A stretch of DNA of 64,000 nucleotides from Bolinopsis microptera. Taxonomy: Eukaryota; Ctenophora; Tentaculata; Lobata; Bolinopsidae. The notes beneath the pieces are model-generated. The model did not search any database. It was given only the letters and a program-made list of their open reading frames with translations, and was not told the DNA's origin. The DNA is taken from NCBI RefSeq assembly GCF_026151205.1, contig NC_087078.1, forward strand, positions 9,626,675-9,690,674. The letters are read 5' to 3'. Below, in pieces: positions 14,325-26,274 of this stretch. Each line of letters opens with the position of its first letter. The stretch's first letter is position 1. The translations under genes and the position numbers were made by a program.

Positions 14325-17300
14325 GAAATCAGTGCGCTGGAGAACGAGACGTTAATGGAGTCAAGGAAGCAACTGAGGCTGGGAAGCATCAACTCCCTGC
14401 AGCGGAGTGTCCGACATGTTAAGAGATACAACGTTCTTGTGGTCGGTTAGTAATGTTAATTGTTAGGGTTTAACCAAGTGATAAAACTGTTGTAGTTCAC
14501 AGTACAATTCATGTGATGATATTGCAGAACTTTTTATTGGATAACACAAATTCGCACTATCAACCCAAAATTAAATTTCCCTCCCCAGGTGAATCAAGGT
14601 TGGGCAAGACAACAATCATTCAACAACTACTACAAACCCAACGGATCTCCAAGGCAAGGAGTTCCCCTGCCGACAATAAAGGTAATAAAAACCTCTGCTC
14701 CTTCATAAAATCCTCAAACTCTGCTCCTTCATAAAAACCTGCTTTCTGATGGAATTTTGCGTCTGATATCAGGAGCTTATTGTCGGATATCAGTGGTAAT
14801 ACCAAGCTTTAAGAAATTCCGCGTCACCACCTGGTTATTAAATTCCATGATACGCGAGACTGTCAGGAATCTGGAAAGCGTATTGCTATTTTACGTCTTT
14901 TGTCAAGTTCAGAGTTTAATTGTCGTCATGTGAACGGCATCATGCGTCACTCATGATTGCACGTGGGCGCACGTGTCAACAAAACTGTCGGAAAATGGTG
15001 AAATCTTCAGTGAAGTATTGAGTATTTACAATCAATTTACAGATTCCTTGAAGATAACATAAAACATTTCAGTGGGACCATTCGCATGCAGAAAGGAGTC
15101 GATAATAGAGACAATGTTGCTAAAGCACAAGCGATCAAAGCTTGTTCTATCTCTGATAGAAACCCCGGGATTCGGACCCAGCTCCATGGGAACTGACTGG
15201 TAAGCTTTACTTAGTTGTCATAGTGATAAACTCATCATGGTGATGTAGCTATCACAGTTGCACAATACACAGTTACAACGGTGACAGTTACCACCATTTA
15301 TGTTTGCAATTATCTAAAAGTGCATGAAAACAGTTTTCAAGCTGAACAATCGTGAATTTTCGTCAAGGAGTTATATGTTAAACGCAAATAAACCCCCCGG
15401 AAACGCCACTGCAGTACCCAACCTAAACATGTTACCCCCAACCAAGACAATGCTATCTCGCCATCCTTGTTCTCTTTATGGGTTTGCTGCTCTCCAGCAT
15501 CTTTCGACCCACTTTTATTTGTCTACTTTGGATAAATCTAGGCTCATAAATCTCATTCTTCTGATCATAAATACATTTTCATGAATTCTTTGTGACACTT
15601 TCTCTCTTTCGTTGGATAATCCTCTTATTTCGACAAGAAATAATATCTTAATAAGATATTTGACTATCCATATACATATAGATTGTACATAATATGTACC
15701 TCCATTATCCCTACAACCCTTAGATATTACTAAAACACCGACAACTGTACTTTTTCAATGAAATCAGTCCAACTAATAACCTCACCCTTTCAGCTGGCAG
15801 CCTGTGATGGATGAAATAAAGGGTCGTATCAGCAAGTACATGTCGGAGGAGAACAGTATCAACCGAAGGATAGTGGTCGATCACAGAATACATTGCTGTA
15901 TTTATTTCTTGTCACCCTTCGCTTCTGGGTGAGTTATTTTTCACTTTATTGCTATTTGTTCTTCAAATATCATCAATAGCATCAATATTCTATAATGACG
16001 CTGAATTAAGATGATGATTATTTATTAGAAAATATAGCAAAATTACGGAAAGCCCGAAAACAGTGCAGTTGTAGGACAATAAGCTAATAAGAGTAGAAAA
16101 CAGTGCAGTTGTAGGACGATAAGAGTAAAAAACAGTGCAGTTGTAGGACGATAAGAGTAGAAAACAGTGTAGTTGTAGGACGATAAGAGACAAGAGTAGA
16201 AAACAGTGCAGTTGTAGGACGATAAGAGTAGAAAACAGTGCAGTTGTAGGACGATAAGAGTAGAAAACAGTGCAGTTGTAGGACGATAAGAGTAGAAAAC
16301 AGTGCAGTTGTAGGACGATAAGAGTAGAAAACAGTGTAGTTGTAGGACGATAAGAGTAGAAACAGTGCAGTTGTAGGACGATAAGAGTAGAAAACAGTGC
16401 AGTTGTAGGACGATAAGAGTAGAAAACAGTGTAGTTGTAGGACGATAAGAGTAGAAAACAGTGCAGTTGTAGGACGATAAGAGTAGAAAGATTTCGGTAG
16501 AAGATAAATTAAGATTTAAACCTCTTAACCACACCTCTTTGGCTAAATAAGCTAATTCTGTCAAATTTTGAGTAATTTCTTCTGCCGGCCAATCCAGGTT
16601 TAATATTAATCCAAAACTAAATAAATTTAGCAGTTCTGAACCACACGTGCTATAACACGTGCTATAACTACTGTCAAAATTAGTTCATTCTGTCTAATTT
16701 CGACCACAAATGTTCTATTCGGATTCCAGTTTTAAGGATATTATTTTGAAACCATGATTACGGATAGCAGTTAGGAATCGAAAGCTAGAACGTTGTCATC
16801 AAGTTTGAATGCGGGGAACGGACCCCAACCCATATGCACGGTGGCGCAGGCAACAAACTGCCAAATTTGGTCCATAAGTATTGGTATCAATATTTACAAT
16901 TACCCTGAAATACATAAAACATTTATGGGCCTTCGCATGTAGAAGGGTCCTGACTCTAATGAAATTTCATAAGAGGACAAGATAAATGTTTGTTATGACA
17001 AAAACCATTCGCCCACTATGGGCAACGACTAATTTACTAGTTGTCATAGATAATCATCATGGTGATAGTATCACAGTTTTGACAATGAACAGTTACATTA
17101 CATTGACAATGTTATGGCCTAAACTACAATATCTGAAAGTTATAGCTCAATCATTTTTAAGATATGTAACGAAATACCCGAAAACCACCATACCAATAAA
17201 ATGCCACCAAAATGCCTCGATCTTCTCAGGTTTCGCCGATATTCGCCGGAATTTGTCTCATGTAAATTGTAAAACTCAATTCAGTTTTCAAAATCTTTTG

Positions 17301-20300
17301 CATGAATTTTTCGGAATCTCTCTCGAAATCGCTATTTCGACAATATTTTAATAGATATTTGATTTAGCCATCAAAAAATTGGTCGCAAATTCCCATTATC
17401 TCACAATAAATTACAGAAATTGCCGCAATTTTTTTGACAATCAATCCAAAATCCTCATTTCATCAGGTGGAATGGATAATTAAGGGTCGATTCAGAAACA
17501 TTGTCATGGCAAAATTGAAACGATGAGGTAAGTGTATCAAGAATACATTGCGATTTATTTCGCGACCAGATATGGCATTTGTGATTATTTTCTTGTTTAT
17601 TTCGCTTAATATCTCCACAATTTCTATAAACCATGATAATTATAAGAATATACAATTACGAAAATAGTGAGTTGTAGGCCAATAACTATTAGAGTATAAA
17701 AGTAGTTTACGATAAAAAAAAAAGTTGCAGTTGTAAAATCCAATATTTTATAAATATATTAGTATTAACCCACCTTCCCCCCCAGATTGAGGCCAGTTGA
17801 TATTGAGTTCATGAAGACAACTTGCAAACTTGTCAACATAATCCCAGTGATAGCTAAAGTCGACACCATGACAACCCAAGAGTGCAAGAAGCTCAAAGTG
17901 AAGGTTTGAAGAACACCAAACAGTCGTAAAATTACTTTAATGAAACTTGTAAATAAAAACGTTTAAGAACATTTTTATTTTACCCGACATAAATGTCTAT
18001 GTTATTTAGACATTTATATGAGTATATATGAATATATATGAGTATATATGAGTATAAAAGTCTATGTATGAGCGGCTAAAGGGTACCCGGACCTCGCAAA
18101 CCTCGACATCCCCTGTCACTTATGCTCTTATAATCATAGACTACAGTAGTAGTAGTAGTAGTAGTCACTTAAACTCTTATACAGGTAGGCTTTTGGCTTA
18201 GAGTTTGGCTTAAAGTTTAAGTGGTCTGGTTAGTGTCAAGGAACCAACTCAATTCCTCTAAATTTCATTGCTTTAAATATTATAATTTCAGATCATTGAG
18301 GACTGCGAAAAGAACGATATTTCCATTTTCAATCCAGAACTGTTTGATTTGCAGAATGTGGTAAGTCGCTGATATTTTTATGCTGATACCCTGTTATATT
18401 TTTTACGGAGGACACTCTCATTAAACAATCAAGTCTGAACATTGTTAGGGAGTGTTAAAAAAGAGGTGGATGTTAATCAATACAGCTGAAGCCTCTCCGT
18501 ATCGGTCATATAGCCCAACCTTTGCTATACTTAGAATCTGCAATTCGTCATCAAAACAACCCACGGTAGTCATTGTTACCTCATTCTTATTTTCTACTAT
18601 ATTTTCGTGGACACGAGACTGATCGGCAGACAATGACAGTACACAGACAGTGTAACTTTTACAGTGTCCAGGAAGTGTTGTCATCTAATTAAGTTCCTGT
18701 TGTGTCATCATAGTAACACTATACATAATACTATGATATACAACTCGTCTTAGCGCGATTAACTATCCTGATATACTGATATGTAGGTTGTCATTCTGTT
18801 AATCGCTCATCAGACTATGTGTCATCCTGTTAATCTCTTTAATTGCACTATTTTAGGAACTGCTGCTCCTTAAACCTTATCACGCTATCACGTCTCACCT
18901 GTCTGCTTTTCAACACGGTTAATAATATCACGCCGCTTCCATAACTGCCTCCTGTTAAATGAAGTCATTGTGAAGCACGGACCTTTTAAACCATAACTAC
19001 CACAAGCTAAATAAAGTCACTGAATACTGATGTAGTGCATGGGTTCCTTACCTGTAATGAAACCATATTGCACGTGCATCTGTGCCACTGCAGTAACCAT
19101 CGAAATTGATAGCATATGGAGTTCTAAATTTTCTAGGCCGCTTAGTTCTTTAGTTGTAAATATGGAATCAGTTAACTATTTGGACAACCACCCCGCCCAT
19201 TTAATTGCCCTCTATGTGGTGACTGGTATCTGATAGAGTGATCATGGGCTTCATACATACGTACTATGTAGTGCCAACCTCACCAACCACTAAATATTAA
19301 AATTGGTATACATAATTAGAGATATTAGGACGCAATGAAGCTACCGGACCACGATGTATGGGGACTTGCCACCCCATGGCAACATTAAAATATATCGACT
19401 CTGTTACATCGTTTCCTGTTAATATATGCAATCAACTGAACGCCTGTGTCCCCAGGATGACACAGGTCCCTTTCAGATAGCGCCCCCATACTCCGTTATC
19501 GGAGGAGACGCAGTTGTGTACAGCGAGTCCGGACAGAAGATCGGGAGACAGTACCCTTGGGGATTTGCAGAGGTCAATAATGAGGAACACTGCGATTACA
19601 TCACCTTACATGATATTCTACTCAAGTAAGTATGCCATAGTCTTAGACTCTGAATTTGTTTCAATGATCAATATTTGTTTCAAGTTTAAAAACATATTCT
19701 CATTCTTGAATGAGGATGTACTTATTTGGTATTATCATCAAATTATTAATCTGATATTTTGAAGTATTGTTGATGTTGTTGCAAAGCAGAATGAACTGTG
19801 AGATAATTACGGAACCAAGCCGCTTCTTTCGAATTGAAACTTAATTCTACGATTTCAGGACGTGTATTGAAGATTTTATAGAGTACACAGACAATGTTCT
19901 CTACGAGAACTACAGGATGAACCACCTAAAATCCCTGGACCTTAACTCTTCAATCGACCTCATCGACAATAACTCTGTGTCTGAAGGCCCAGGGGAAAAA
20001 GAAGCACTCCTCCGAGAAAAACAATACGAGGTATTTTCCCTTCTTATTTTGGATTTTAACAGCTTTTGAGCAATGAAACGCATTTCTTTGTAATAGCCTT
20101 TTTTTTCTTACTGTGAATTGTTTTCTTTCATTACCAAAATGATGTGTTGAAGGCGGTTTTTTGTCTTAACAAAGAAGACATTTCTCTCCCACATTACCAC
20201 ACTTCTTAAAGTTCCAACCATTCATAGTGATAATAAGGCCACACTTTGGTTCAGCCTTTATACTCTCACAGTACATGATAATAACAGTAACTCTATTACA

Positions 20301-20675
20301 GTTAGAGAAGTTGAAGAGACATATCGAGCAGATTAACAGAAGGATGTCAGATAAAGACTCACTGATGGAGGTTTCCAGTTCAGACAGAGATTCTATTCTT
20401 TCTAGGTAAACAATATAAATCGATTATGTGATTTCTTAATTGTGAAGTTTGAGAGGTATGAGGACATAGACTGAGTAAGTATTTTCGACTGACGAGTTAG
20501 CTCAATCCATGAAAAAACTGAAGAAAAAAACTGGGAAAAAAATGGTTTTGATTTTTATGGTTAGCTAGTACGATAAATTCACACCGAGTATTACAAATTT
20601 TAATATTTCAGCACCAGCAGCGATAAGAGTATGGAAAAAGATAACATTTCTGTAATCCCTGAATCAACTCTCTGA
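14325..20675 (+). CDS. Divergent septin GTPase, 10 exons
   Basis: Septins are filament-forming GTP-binding cytoskeletal proteins. Exons read from the sequence: 14325-14445, 14589-14681, 15073-15199, 15794-15928, 17786-17903, 18292-18360, 19456-19625, 19859-20030, 20302-20405, 20612-20675 (stop TGA); all junctions are GT-AG and the phases chain without a break. Domain order: a short basic segment (VRHVKRYN) before the P-loop GESRLGKT; a G3-like LIETPGFG; CWQPV and the DHRIHCCIYF strand; LRPVDIEFMK; G4 AKVD; the septin unique element with GRQYPWG and EEHCDY; then a Lys/Glu-rich C-terminal coiled coil (EKLKRHIEQINRRM). Oddities: Arg in the P-loop where septins usually have Gly, Glu instead of Asp in G3 and AKVD instead of AKAD, so GTP hydrolysis may be altered. 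The 5' end is open: the first exon here enters in phase 0, so at least one coding exon lies upstream (candidate at 9094-9123). Family assignment is firm; the septin subgroup is not. Confidence 0.9.
16055..16492 (+). repeat. 32-bp minisatellite in septin intron
   Basis: About 13 tandem copies of a 32-bp unit containing AGTGCAGTTGTAGGACGATA, with small variants (GTGTAG for GTGCAG, one copy lacking an A). It lies about 130 bp downstream of the donor at 15929. A diverged single copy sits at 17665-17700 in the duplicated segment. The long reverse-strand open frame across it is a product of the repeat. Confidence 0.9.
16860..17700 (+). pseudogene. Decayed tandem duplicate of two septin exons inside the septin intron
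   Basis: This stretch, within the intron between 15928 and 17786, is a diverged copy of roughly 15000-16080. Around 16920 it matches the exon beginning at 15073 and its flanks; 17020-17110 matches the intron after that exon (shared words such as TAGTTGTCATAG and CATCATGGTGAT); 17463-17580 matches the exon at 15794 (AAGGGTCG, AATACATTGC, TTTATTTC). The exon-like parts contain stops and indels, so they cannot code. It records an old partial gene duplication within the gene. Confidence 0.65.
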
Positions 20676-20934
20676 GCAAGAAGTCTTGCCGAACAATCGT
20701 CGAACATTCACTGAAAGTTCACACTTCCATTAGTTCAAGTTTGAGCTTTTGAGCTCTTCTCTGGTTGGACTCGAGTATTGTGATGTATCCAAAAGGAGAG
20801 AAAAATTATCACGATGGGCGGTTCTGAGCCAGTATAGATGCACTACTAGTCTGGTAACTATGGTAACCACTACTCTGTGGTGGATTTATGAACGAATTTG
20901 ACACGCTAATAAACAACGGTCGGGATTGTTGTGG

Positions 20935-21062
20935 ACTTGCATTATGGAACTGCACCGTGGACTCGCGTTGTGAATTTGTACAGTGAACTTGCATTGTGGA
21001 CTTGCATTGTGGAGCTGCACCGTGGACTTGCACCGTGGACTTGCACCGTGGTATCGAATCCA
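20935..21062 (+). repeat. Degenerate 20/10-bp repeat downstream of septin
   Basis: Repeats of GTGGACTTGCATTGTGGA and variants (ACCGTGGACTTGC), about 260 bp after the septin stop; perhaps in the 3'UTR. Confidence 0.7.
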
Positions 21063-22280
21063 ACATACAAATGACTCGAACTCAGGAATCTCATGGCATA
21101 AAAGCTATGGTTATGAGAGTATAGATTGTATTCAGTTGCAATTTTGTAACTTCTGCTGACTTGATTGATTCAGTTAAAGTCTTCTTCCGTAGCTTTCAAT
21201 AAAGTAAAGTGGCTCTGTACGCTGTTGGACCTATTGGGATCATGAACTTATAAAATAAGTATAAGTTATCATCGATCTGTGTAGCCGAATACGAGTGGGC
21301 AAGGTTACAACTACGATCTTCAAATGAACTCTTGAAATTTAACAACATATTTGTCATTGAGACGATTACAATTTACAAGCTTTCTTCAAATGTGACTACG
21401 ATGAAGCTATGTGTGTCTCCACTTCAATCTTTCAATGAATAAAATTGAACTCGGAAAGTACGTTTCTCAAAATAAAAATGATCTACTACGCTACAATGCG
21501 TATATGATAAATTACTTATGAGTATGACCCAACCATTCATTACTGATTTTTATCCTTTTGAGAAACTGCTATCCGAACTCTCTCTAGAACTGACAGTGAT
21601 TTTAATTGTTAGTGTTAAAGTGATATTGCTGCTTACTATTTGTGCACTCATTTACTGATTTTAAAAGCATCGTAATACTGTTTTATCTTTTAGAATTAGG
21701 TTATTTAGGTTTTTGATTTTGTTTTGTGTTTTTTTTATAGTCCGACTTCTTTGAGCCCAGCTTAAGAAATTATTCCAGTTATGTTAAGAGTACAAGCAGT
21801 GTATCTGATGCTTCGTTAATCATTTAACACTTCCTCTAAGACAAGGAAAAAGAAGTCGGAATAGTTCATTTCTATTAATAATGATTCATAATTTTTAAAA
21901 ACATATGGAACTTGTGATTTTATCTGAAAGTTGAAAAACATGGATCCAAAACTTTTGATTTCAATTTGGGTATACAGAAAGACCAAGAAACTTTTTTATC
22001 AAATATTATACGCGATTATATTGAGCTTATGAAGTTTTCTAGTTCTGTTCATTTCAATTTTATAACACCCAACCTGTTTAAATCTTTTCTTCAACAACCT
22101 TTCAAAAAGTAAAAAAATGTCAGCTTTAAACGTAAAAATTTTCAGTCATTTTTAAAAACGTGGGTGGATAAAACTCACGTTTTAATTTAATGACTTGGCT
22201 TTATACATTTTATTACTTTATTATACCGGCGTTGTAATTTTAAAAAGCCTAGAAACTTAATCTTATGTAAGTGGAAATAA

Positions 22281-22401
22281 GGGACAAAAGAAAATCGATT
22301 ATTTTTACCGCGATTGATACTGCAAGACATATAATCCGTTTAATCCGTTTAATCCGTTTATAAAATTTGTACCAAATTTGCCGCGATTTCCTTTTGTCCC
22401 T
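22281..22401 (+). mobile_element. hAT-type MITE copy 4 with internal triplication
   Basis: Termini GGGACAAAAG and CTTTTGTCCCTG with 8-bp duplications GTGGAAAT on both sides. The interior has diverged and carries three tandem copies of TTTAATCCG. Confidence 0.75.
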
Positions 22402-23324
22402 GGTGGAAATGTGCTGTTCATCTCCGAACCAAAGACTAAGAGCTGCGAGATGACAAAATATGATACGAGTACCATACAAACGTCCACACTACACAACAAA
22501 TCCACACTCGTATTCATTTGCAAGGTATCGGAGTAACCTCAGTGAAATAGCAGCGGGAAACTATGCATGTTATAGACTTTGTAGTTACAAAACAAAAACC
22601 AAGTGAGATATTACCGCCCAGAAAAACCATGTGATATGAGATGATTCGTTCAATTGACGGATAAGGCTCGATATCATATTCATAAAACGATGCTCTGCAA
22701 TATTTTTGGAAACCGGAACTGGATTCAGAGGCCGGATCGGGAGTCTGACACGATACGATATTTTTCGAAACATTTTTGTTTGCAAAACTGATCAGAATCG
22801 AGTTAAACGTAAATCTTAAGTAACATTGTTCTTAGAGCCTATTCTCAAATATCTCATATATCACGACCTACAATTTTATTGTTGCACAAATGACTTAAAT
22901 ATTTGAATTCTCGTGTGTACAAACCGTAAAAGTCTTCATTAAAATCCAACGTATTACAAGCTGTATTATACAAACTGTCTTTAATATTGTCTACCATTTC
23001 TGATTTCATTATGCTGCTGTTCCTGCATATATTGTATATTAATGTTTTCTTGTGATGTGGAAATGGAATCACCGCATATTTTTTGCTTTTCAAAATATAG
23101 AAGCTTTTAAAAAGTCTCGATCATGTGCTTCAAAACATGACCACGCCTACAATCTTATATACCTATACAGTATACAGTGTATATACTTATACAGTATACA
23201 CTATACTCACTATGCAATATATCAATGTATATCAGTATTTTTAGCTTCTACACAAATAAAAGATTAAAGATTGTTGCCATTCTTAAGCCTTTAAGATATA
23301 ACCCATCTAATACCCACAGATAAG

Positions 23325-24662
23325 ATGGTGGTCAATAACCATGACGACCAGGGTAACCATGACGATACATCGTCCTACTACACCGACACAACAGTTCCAT
23401 ATAGATCAATAGCCACGGAGTGCCTTCCTCCAGCCAACCAATGCGACACACCAACAGACAAACAAACAAGCAGTAGCACTGTTTCCTCGCAAACTAATTT
23501 CAGTTGTGAAGGTTCAGATTCCGAGGTCTGGTGCTGTGGTATCAGGAAAAGGAGGAAACCAAAGGATAAAAAACTTCTAATTAGACGAACTTCTAAATCT
23601 GACTCCCCGTTTGATAAATTGAGTTTTGAGGAAAAGAAAACTTTTATGGATTTAGTCAAAGAACCACCTGCTTTATTATTTGGTGCAACATACGATCAAT
23701 TAAAAAACACTAAAAGTGATAGCGGAAGTGACAGCGAAGAAGATGATATCACAATAGATGAAGATGAAACGTCAATGTGTACTGAATCAAAATGTCACTG
23801 TGACCATAAAGCAGAACCATCTGATAACTATCAGTTACCTCACGTGGTCACCAATCAGTTCAGTTCATCATGCAGTGTAGCGCAGCACAACACAACGTAT
23901 CAGCCTAGCAGCGGTGCGCAGCACAACACAACCTTTCAGCCTAGCAGTGGTTCTCAGCACAACACAACCTATCAGCCTAGCAGTGGTTCTCAGCACAACA
24001 CAACTTATCAGCCTAGCAGTGCAGCTCAACACAACACAACCTATCAGCCTAGCAGTGGTCCTGCTACAAGGTCTCTTACGTGCGATCAGGAAGATAATGG
24101 TCAACCCCTGAACTGTGGTGTAACCATGGTAACAGAGTCTAAATTTGTGGATTATACTTGTTATCAGAACCCTATTACAAATTATTCAAATCAGACTAGA
24201 TGTATGTACGAATCTGGCGGACTTGTTTTCGCAGCTCAAGCTTCGATTGAACGAATAAAGTTTCCACCGAAAGTTCCAGACTTGGCAACCTTCCAGCAAG
24301 ACCATCAACCAGCTCATCAAACAGAAAATCCAAAGACACAGATGCAAGACTCTGTCAGCTGTTTGGAAGGTATACAATCCCAATCAACCCTCAACGGGCA
24401 ACAAACCGTAATAAATATTGCTGCTCCAGAAGATGTGGCCACTGAACAACCACCCTGCCCATCTCCTGACATCTCAGAAACAATCCAGGTGTGCAGGAGG
24501 CTCAGTAGCACTGTTTCTAACACTTTCTTACCGTGGCAGGTTGAAGGATGTGGTGGCCCGTTTAAAGGAGGTCTAGTAGCTGCGAGTAGAATGGGAACTA
24601 AGTCCAGAAGGAGGACTCAAATCAGGGTGGGGCAGAGATTAAGAATCGTCCCTAAAATTTGA
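23325..24662 (+). CDS. Unknown 445-residue protein with 12-residue tandem repeats
   Basis: One uninterrupted frame with a good start context (AAGATGG) and stop at 24660-24662. I do not recognise the family. Visible features: an acidic, Asp-rich N-terminus; a cysteine/basic patch (WCCGIRKRRKPKDKK) near residue 70; a conserved-looking segment FDKLSFEEKKTFMDLV; a Ser/Asp/Glu-rich acidic stretch near 130-145; five consecutive 12-residue repeats around QHNTTYQPSSG (residues about 188-247); and an Arg-rich C-terminus (KSRRRTQIRVGQRLR). No signal peptide or membrane segment is evident, so an intracellular, probably disordered protein is likely. A possible splice acceptor (CCCACAG) ends at 23320, so this may be the last exon of a longer gene or follow a 5'UTR intron. 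It lies between the septin and mucolipin genes on the same strand. Confidence 0.7.
   Translation: MVVNNHDDQGNHDDTSSYYTDTTVPYRSIATECLPPANQCDTPTDKQTSSSTVSSQTNFSCEGSDSEVWCCGIRKRRKPKDKKLLIRRTSKSDSPFDKLSFEEKKTFMDLVKEPPALLFGATYDQLKNTKSDSGSDSEEDDITIDEDETSMCTESKCHCDHKAEPSDNYQLPHVVTNQFSSSCSVAQHNTTYQPSSGAQHNTTFQPSSGSQHNTTYQPSSGSQHNTTYQPSSAAQHNTTYQPSSGPATRSLTCDQEDNGQPLNCGVTMVTESKFVDYTCYQNPITNYSNQTRCMYESGGLVFAAQASIERIKFPPKVPDLATFQQDHQPAHQTENPKTQMQDSVSCLEGIQSQSTLNGQQTVINIAAPEDVATEQPPCPSPDISETIQVCRRLSSTVSNTFLPWQVEGCGGPFKGGLVAASRMGTKSRRRTQIRVGQRLRIVPKI
23870..24062 (+). repeat. 36-bp coding repeat
   Basis: Five tandem in-frame 36-bp units inside the 445-codon frame, each encoding a variant of QHNTTYQPSSG plus one linker residue. 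Differences between units are mostly silent or conservative (Tyr/Phe, Ser/Ala/Gly linker), which supports translation. N-T-T motifs would be N-glycosylation sites if the protein were secreted, but no signal peptide is visible. Confidence 0.85.
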
Positions 24663-26159
24663 AGTAATGTTATTCAGTGTGGTTAATTATTTATGTCGGT
24701 CATTGGTAAATTTTGATCATGCACATATATTGTCACCTACTACGTTAATGATTATTTGCACTACGACAATAATATGTAGTTTGCATTTGTTGCCTTATCT
24801 ATTTCGTGAACACAATGATAACAAATATCTATGAGTCTATGTCATGTATATCATGTATGTTCGAACATATTATTTACAGTAATACCGTTTTTGCTTTTTC
24901 ACTTTATCATTGCCGGATCAGTTTGTGACTGGGAACTTAGGAACTTGTCTTTTGTCAAAACAACCCAAAATTATGCTGCTTTGATTTAAACTTCTCGGAT
25001 ACGTTCTCCTCATACCTGCAGTGGAGTCAAACCTTTATTTGGGAATAGAACTTTCTGTAACACAATTGTGTATTGTGCCATCCTCATTCCTCAGTGACCT
25101 TGCTAGATGGTCATTCAACAAAAATTCAGTCTAAAAAGCGAAATTATTGGGTCGCGGAAAGCTGAAATTTGAAAACTTCCTACTGGTCGTTTTCTCCGGA
25201 TATACTGCTTCTACTTCTAGTATACAGTAGTGGGCACCACTTAGATTTATGAGCAGCACTGAATCCAAAAAGGATTTATAGGTTGTTCCGAGTTTTACCA
25301 TACGTTTCAGGTTCATGAGTGCAAAAATGTAAACCTGAGTGTGGGTATTCGGGTATCTGGGTCCTTATCTCAATCTGTAGGAGGAAACGAATAGTATGGC
25401 TTCCCAATTCTTTACGAGTACATAAAATGCAGCCAAGTTGATCATGAATGATGATAAGACTTGGATCGATGAAGGGACTGAAGTCGCCTGCACGATAATG
25501 GTTATCTCAAATTATACTTTGTGACAATATTTGAATCATTAGGTATTATGTAAGATTAAATTTTATCTCCAGTATGATTTGTAGCATTAAGAACTCCCAG
25601 TAAGTTCTATAGCGAGCTGGAAGTGAAGTATTACTTTAAGGAAACATGAATTGAACAATAATTCATAACAATTTCTTATCTCTGATTTGTATTTTATGAT
25701 GATATATTTGATCTTATGATTGACACCTACAACCTATTTACAGTAACATCTAGATCATGTTGGTACTCACTACTCACTGTTGAAATTGAATCTAAAAAAG
25801 ATAACTACATGAAATGCTAGCAGAACTACCCTACGTGGTGCAATACATGGTGCTATCAGATTACAATACAGTATACTATCAGATTACCAGAGAAGTCTGA
25901 AGTAATATGAATAAAACTGCTCCTTCATCTTATTCTTTCCGCTGCGCATGTGACGGAACATCAGGTAATACGAGCTGTTTTTCAGAATCATGTGCATCAT
26001 CCGCTCCTTTATAAATTCTTTTATTAGACACTTTGTTATCAGCTGTTTGTAGTAGGTGCCAGTTGGTATTTGTCGTACTTAGCTTCACGTCAATGCAGAA
26101 TACAGAGTACCTGACTACAGTTTTTAGTACGTTTTTAGTTGCCTTTTGTTGTTTTAGTA
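24663..26159. other. Intergenic region upstream of the mucolipin gene
   Basis: I see no coding exon or known repeat family. AT-rich throughout. Confidence 0.4.
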
Positions 26160-26274
26160 TTTAGAGAGTTAGTGTTGCGGTATAGATTCAGCTGTCAGCG
26201 ATAAGTAGCCTTTTATTGTTTTAGTATTTAGTGCGTTAGTGTTGCAGTATAGATTCAGCTGTCAACGATAAGGG
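26160..26274 (+). repeat. Two-copy repeat just upstream of the mucolipin start codon
   Basis: A unit of about 65 bp (including GCGGTATAGATTCAGCTGTC / GCAGTATAGATTCAGCTGTC and CTTTTGTTGTTTTAGTATTTAG) is present twice, the second copy ending four bases before the ATG at 26275. It is probably 5' leader or promoter; no TATA box stands out. Confidence 0.7.

Larger units (their letters stand above)
20676..23324. other. Intergenic region between septin and the 445-residue gene
   Basis: Contains the repeat at 20935 and the MITE at 22281. No further exon could be supported. The septin 3'UTR and the upstream region of the next gene must lie here. Confidence 0.4.

Noticed and set aside
14298..14422. 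ATG at 14298 as the septin start
   Set aside because: Its frame differs from the septin frame and ends at TAA; the septin frame has TAG just before 14325, which instead fits a splice acceptor.
16043..16564. 173-codon minus-strand open frame
   Set aside because: It is generated by the 32-bp minisatellite in the septin intron and has no other coding sign.
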